Source of the DNA: Luteimicrobium sp042670205
Lineage (GTDB): Bacteria > Actinomycetota > Actinomycetes > Actinomycetales > Cellulomonadaceae
Direction of reading: 5' to 3'
NCBI RefSeq assembly: GCF_042670205.1
Contig: NZ_JBHUWD010000005.1
Span: 1 to 64,000 of the forward strand
Length of the DNA stretch: 64,000 nt
Of the stretch, positions 61,381 through 64,000 are shown piece after piece. Made by a program: the position numbers and the translations under genes. The notes beneath the pieces were generated by a model. It ran no database searches. It was not told the origin of the DNA and worked only from the letters and a program-made list of their open reading frames with translations. The stretch's first letter is position 1; the number at the start of each line of letters is the position of its first letter.

Positions 61381-64000
61381 CGCACGGTCCTGACCGCGTC
61401 GTCGCCCGTGAGCGCCGGCGCGGGCGTCGGACGGACGGGCGGCGCCTCGGGTGCGGGGACGGATGCCGTGACCGGCTCGGGTGCGTCGATCGCGCGGACG
61501 GCCTCGACGACACGTGCGCAGGAGCGGTCGTCCCGGTGCGGGAAGGTCGCGGCCATCCGGGCGGCGTGCTCGGGTCCGGGGGTGAAGCCGTCGGCGGCGA
61601 TGCGCTCGAGCGCGTCCAGCGCGCCGTCCTCGGTCTGCACGACGGGCCCGAAGCCGTCCTCCTCGTAGGAGAAGTAGCCCTGCCGGACGGTGTGCGTCCC
61701 CCCGAACGCCTCGTCCTGGTCGAACTGGTAGTAGACGATGGGGTGCCCGACGTAGGCGGCGTCGAAGACGACGGACGAGAAGTCCGTGACGACGACCTTC
61801 GCGCTGACGAGCACCTCCTGGATGTCGTTGCCGCCGTAGGTCAGGACCTCGACGTGCGGCGGGAGGTCGAGCCGCGACAGGTACGGCTGGATGTTGGGGT
61901 GCGGCATGAACGCGATCGTCGCGTCGTGCCGGCGCGCCAGCTCCGCGAGGCGCGGGGAGCGGAGCAGCCCCGACCACGCCCGTGCGTACCGGGTCTGCTC
62001 GAAGTCGTCGATGAGCTCACGGTCGCCCTTGGGGCCGATCTTGCCCAGGAGGTACTCGCGCCAGCTCGGCAGCACGAGGATCCGGCGCCGCCCCGCGCCC
62101 CCGGCCTGCTGGTCGAGGCGGAACAGGCGGTCGTGGCGGGGCAACCCGGTGAGCGCGACCTCGCGGGACGTGAACCGGTACATCGACTCGGTGCCGGCGA
62201 TGGCCGCGTACTCGTCGGTCGTCGTCGTGAGGAAGAGGTCGAAGTTGCGCCGGTTCAGCCAGCGCGACAGGTCGGTGGCGATGACGCCGTGCTGGAGGAA
62301 GATGAACCGCCAGGCCGGAGCCCCGAGAGGCCGGAGCGACACGGGGTTGTACACGTACGGCCCCGCCTGCGACGAGATCACGTGGGTCGCGTTGAGGCAC
62401 ACGAGCTTCCAGCGCAGCGAGCCGTACGCCAGGAGGTGACGGTTCCCCTCACGCTTGAGCCGCTTCCAGTCGTGCGTCCCGCGCTCGAGGGCGAACCACG
62501 CCGGCGTGCCCTGCTCTTCAGCCCGCAGGTGCTTGAACAGGTGCTCGGCGTTGTCGTGCGCGCTGTCGACGCGGTCCAGGAGCACCCACGAACCACGGTA
62601 CCGCCGCCGGATCGGGCCGAGACCCGCGATCGTCCGGGTCAGACGGTGGCCCCACCAGCGCGGGGAGAGCACGCGGCCGAGCAGACCCTTCGCGGTGAGA
62701 TCAGGCGCCTCGCCCTTGGCCTTGCCGGCGAACGCCTCGGCCAGGCCCGGCGGCTGCCACTGGGTGCGCGACAACGGTGTACGGACCCGCGAGATCGGCA
62801 CCGGCCTGCCGTCGAGCAGGACCTCCACGGCCGCCTGGCTGCTGACCCACATGATCCGCTCGCGCACGAGGGTGCGGCCCGCGTACACCTGGCACCGCAC
62901 CTTGCCGTGGTGGGGAGCGGCAGGTCGCCCGTCGACGAGCAGCTCCTCGCGAGGCGCCGGCCCCGTGTAGCGATAGGAGAGCCGCACGAGGCGGCGGCGG
63001 CTGTCGTGCTGCTCGAGGACGATCGGCTCCTCGTGCCACGACTCCCCCCGGTAGCCGCGCCTGAAGGCGATCCGGCGGTCCAGCGGGAACGACGCGGTGT
63101 CGAGCGAATCGAGCACGTCCGTGTCGATCAAGGCGACGATGCGCTCCACCAGGTCGTGGAACGTGTCCGCGACGTGGTGCATCTCCGCGTTCATCTGCCC
63201 GGACAGCGTCTCGTCGGCGCGGAAGTACGTACCGACGTCCTGCAGGACGAGCTTCTGCACCCAGGTGGGGACCGGGCCCGAGACCGCGCAGTCCTGGAGG
63301 AGCCTCAGGTGACCGTGCTCGAGCGCCGTCGTGAACTTCGCCGGGTCGCGGAACGGCTCCCGGGCACCGGTCGCCTCCTCCTGGCGCCTGCGGAACCGGT
63401 ACTCGGCGCCGCGGGCGAGCGCGACCCGCGCGTCACCGGCTAGCAGCGCCCGCGCCACCAGGTCGAGGTCGCCGAAGCCCGACGCGAGCTCCGGCGCGAA
63501 CCGCAGCCCGGCCGCGCGGAGCACCTCGAGGTCCAGCACGAGGGTCCGGAGCGCGGACGTCACGGGGTCGGGCCGCACCGCGAGGTCCACGACGGCGTCG
63601 CGGGTCGCGAACGGGCCCTCGGACCTCGGCGGCTCGACCGTGCCGCGCGCCTCATCCCACACGAGCTCGCGCGCCAGGACGGCGCGCGTCCGGTGCTTCG
63701 TGGCGGTCGCACGCACCGCGTCGACGAACCCAGGAGCCCACACGTCGCGCGCGTCGGGGAACGTGACCCAGGTGCCCGGGGCGGCGTTCGTCTCGGCCCA
63801 GGCGAGCGCCGCGTTGCGAGCCGCGGGGACGTCTGCCTCGGCGTCGAGGACCGTGACCTGGCCGGGGAACCTGCCGGCCCACCGCGCGAGCACGGCCGGC
63901 GTCCCGTCCCGCGAGCCGGCGTCGACCGCGACGACCCGGAGCCCCGTCCACGCGTCACCCTGGGCCTCGAACGAGGCCAGTAGTGCAGGCAGCTCGGCCT
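61377..64000 (-). CDS. Glycosyltransferase / TagF-like glycerophosphotransferase fusion, 5' end beyond window
   Basis: The visible part has about 874 residues and remains open at the right window edge, so the start lies outside. The first visible part is a GT2 domain (VVAVDAGSRDGTPAVLARWA, then TWVTFPDARDVWAPGF). The C-terminal 450 residues match CDP-glycerol:poly(glycerophosphate) glycerophosphotransferases: WRFIFLQHGVIATDLSRWLN, LVLPSWREYLLGKIGPKGD, VVVTDFSSVVFDAAYVGHPI and YYQFDQDEAFGGTHTVRQGY. Such enzymes polymerise teichoic-acid chains. The fusion suggests a polymer of alternating sugar and polyol phosphate. The stop overlaps the next gene by 4 nt (GTGA). Confidence 0.93.
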   Translation of the reverse strand, partial: AELPALLASFEAQGDAWTGLRVVAVDAGSRDGTPAVLARWAGRFPGQVTVLDAEADVPAARNAALAWAETNAAPGTWVTFPDARDVWAPGFVDAVRATATKHRTRAVLARELVWDEARGTVEPPRSEGPFATRDAVVDLAVRPDPVTSALRTLVLDLEVLRAAGLRFAPELASGFGDLDLVARALLAGDARVALARGAEYRFRRRQEEATGAREPFRDPAKFTTALEHGHLRLLQDCAVSGPVPTWVQKLVLQDVGTYFRADETLSGQMNAEMHHVADTFHDLVERIVALIDTDVLDSLDTASFPLDRRIAFRRGYRGESWHEEPIVLEQHDSRRRLVRLSYRYTGPAPREELLVDGRPAAPHHGKVRCQVYAGRTLVRERIMWVSSQAAVEVLLDGRPVPISRVRTPLSRTQWQPPGLAEAFAGKAKGEAPDLTAKGLLGRVLSPRWWGHRLTRTIAGLGPIRRRYRGSWVLLDRVDSAHDNAEHLFKHLRAEEQGTPAWFALERGTHDWKRLKREGNRHLLAYGSLRWKLVCLNATHVISSQAGPYVYNPVSLRPLGAPAWRFIFLQHGVIATDLSRWLNRRNFDLFLTTTTDEYAAIAGTESMYRFTSREVALTGLPRHDRLFRLDQQAGGAGRRRILVLPSWREYLLGKIGPKGDRELIDDFEQTRYARAWSGLLRSPRLAELARRHDATIAFMPHPNIQPYLSRLDLPPHVEVLTYGGNDIQEVLVSAKVVVTDFSSVVFDAAYVGHPIVYYQFDQDEAFGGTHTVRQGYFSYEEDGFGPVVQTEDGALDALERIAADGFTPGPEHAARMAATFPHRDDRSCARVVEAVRAIDAPEPVTASVPAPEAPPVRPTPAPALTGDDAVRTVR

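Overview
The window is a very GC-rich chromosome segment from an actinobacterium, most likely a Cellulomonas or close relative in the Micrococcales. This rests on the mtrA-mtrB-lpqB cassette, the DUF4129/DUF4350/MoxR/DUF58/SpoIIM/RDD neighbourhood, ahcY nearby, frequent GTG starts, and several starts lying 6-7 nt after a TANNNT-like -10 box (leaderless style). I see no tRNA, rRNA, CRISPR array, insertion sequence or prophage. The genus is an inference.

Region 1 (1-15.6 kb) is conserved housekeeping. The MtrAB two-component system and its lipoprotein partner LpqB read leftward. A translationally coupled operon reads rightward: Pro/Gly/Tyr-rich membrane protein, DUF4129, DUF4350, MoxR ATPase, DUF58. 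A composite palindromic repeat (10522-10645) follows, then a copper-type operon (35-residue membrane peptide, His-rich membrane protein, CopD-CtaG fusion). SpoIIM and RDD membrane proteins are divergently transcribed.

Region 2 (15.6-26.4 kb) holds two tandem secreted SpoIID/LytB-domain proteins, two acyltransferase-3 membrane proteins, a LuxR-type two-component pair and a membrane protein of unknown function.

Region 3 (26.4-33 kb) holds ahcY, then a DUF559 (VSR-like) nuclease-domain gene bracketed by two 8-copy, 21-bp minisatellite arrays of the same family in opposite orientation. This is the most unusual structure in the window. A ProV-ProW-ProX glycine betaine/proline-type ABC transporter follows.

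Region 4 (33-48.7 kb) is dominated by exported repeat and Ig-like proteins: a sunset-type C-terminal domain protein, two divergent Ig-like proteins with a related C-terminal tail, a zinc metalloprotease, and a paralogous pair flanking a TauE/SafE permease. A DUF6270 protein, NADP-type glutamate dehydrogenase and an OatA-like acyltransferase with SGNH tail are interspersed. Four of the exported genes share the same GGATCC sequence directly before the ATG.

Region 5 (49-64 kb) is a surface-polymer locus. The rightward pair makes UDP-ManNAcA (WecB/WecC). The leftward genes encode an alpha/beta-hydrolase-like protein, a 1466-residue FkbM-methyltransferase/double-glycosyltransferase fusion, further glycosyltransferases, a small membrane protein, and a glycosyltransferase/TagF-like fusion cut by the right window edge. 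Four of the leftward genes overlap by 4 nt and are probably one operon building a teichoic-acid-like or teichuronic-like polymer.
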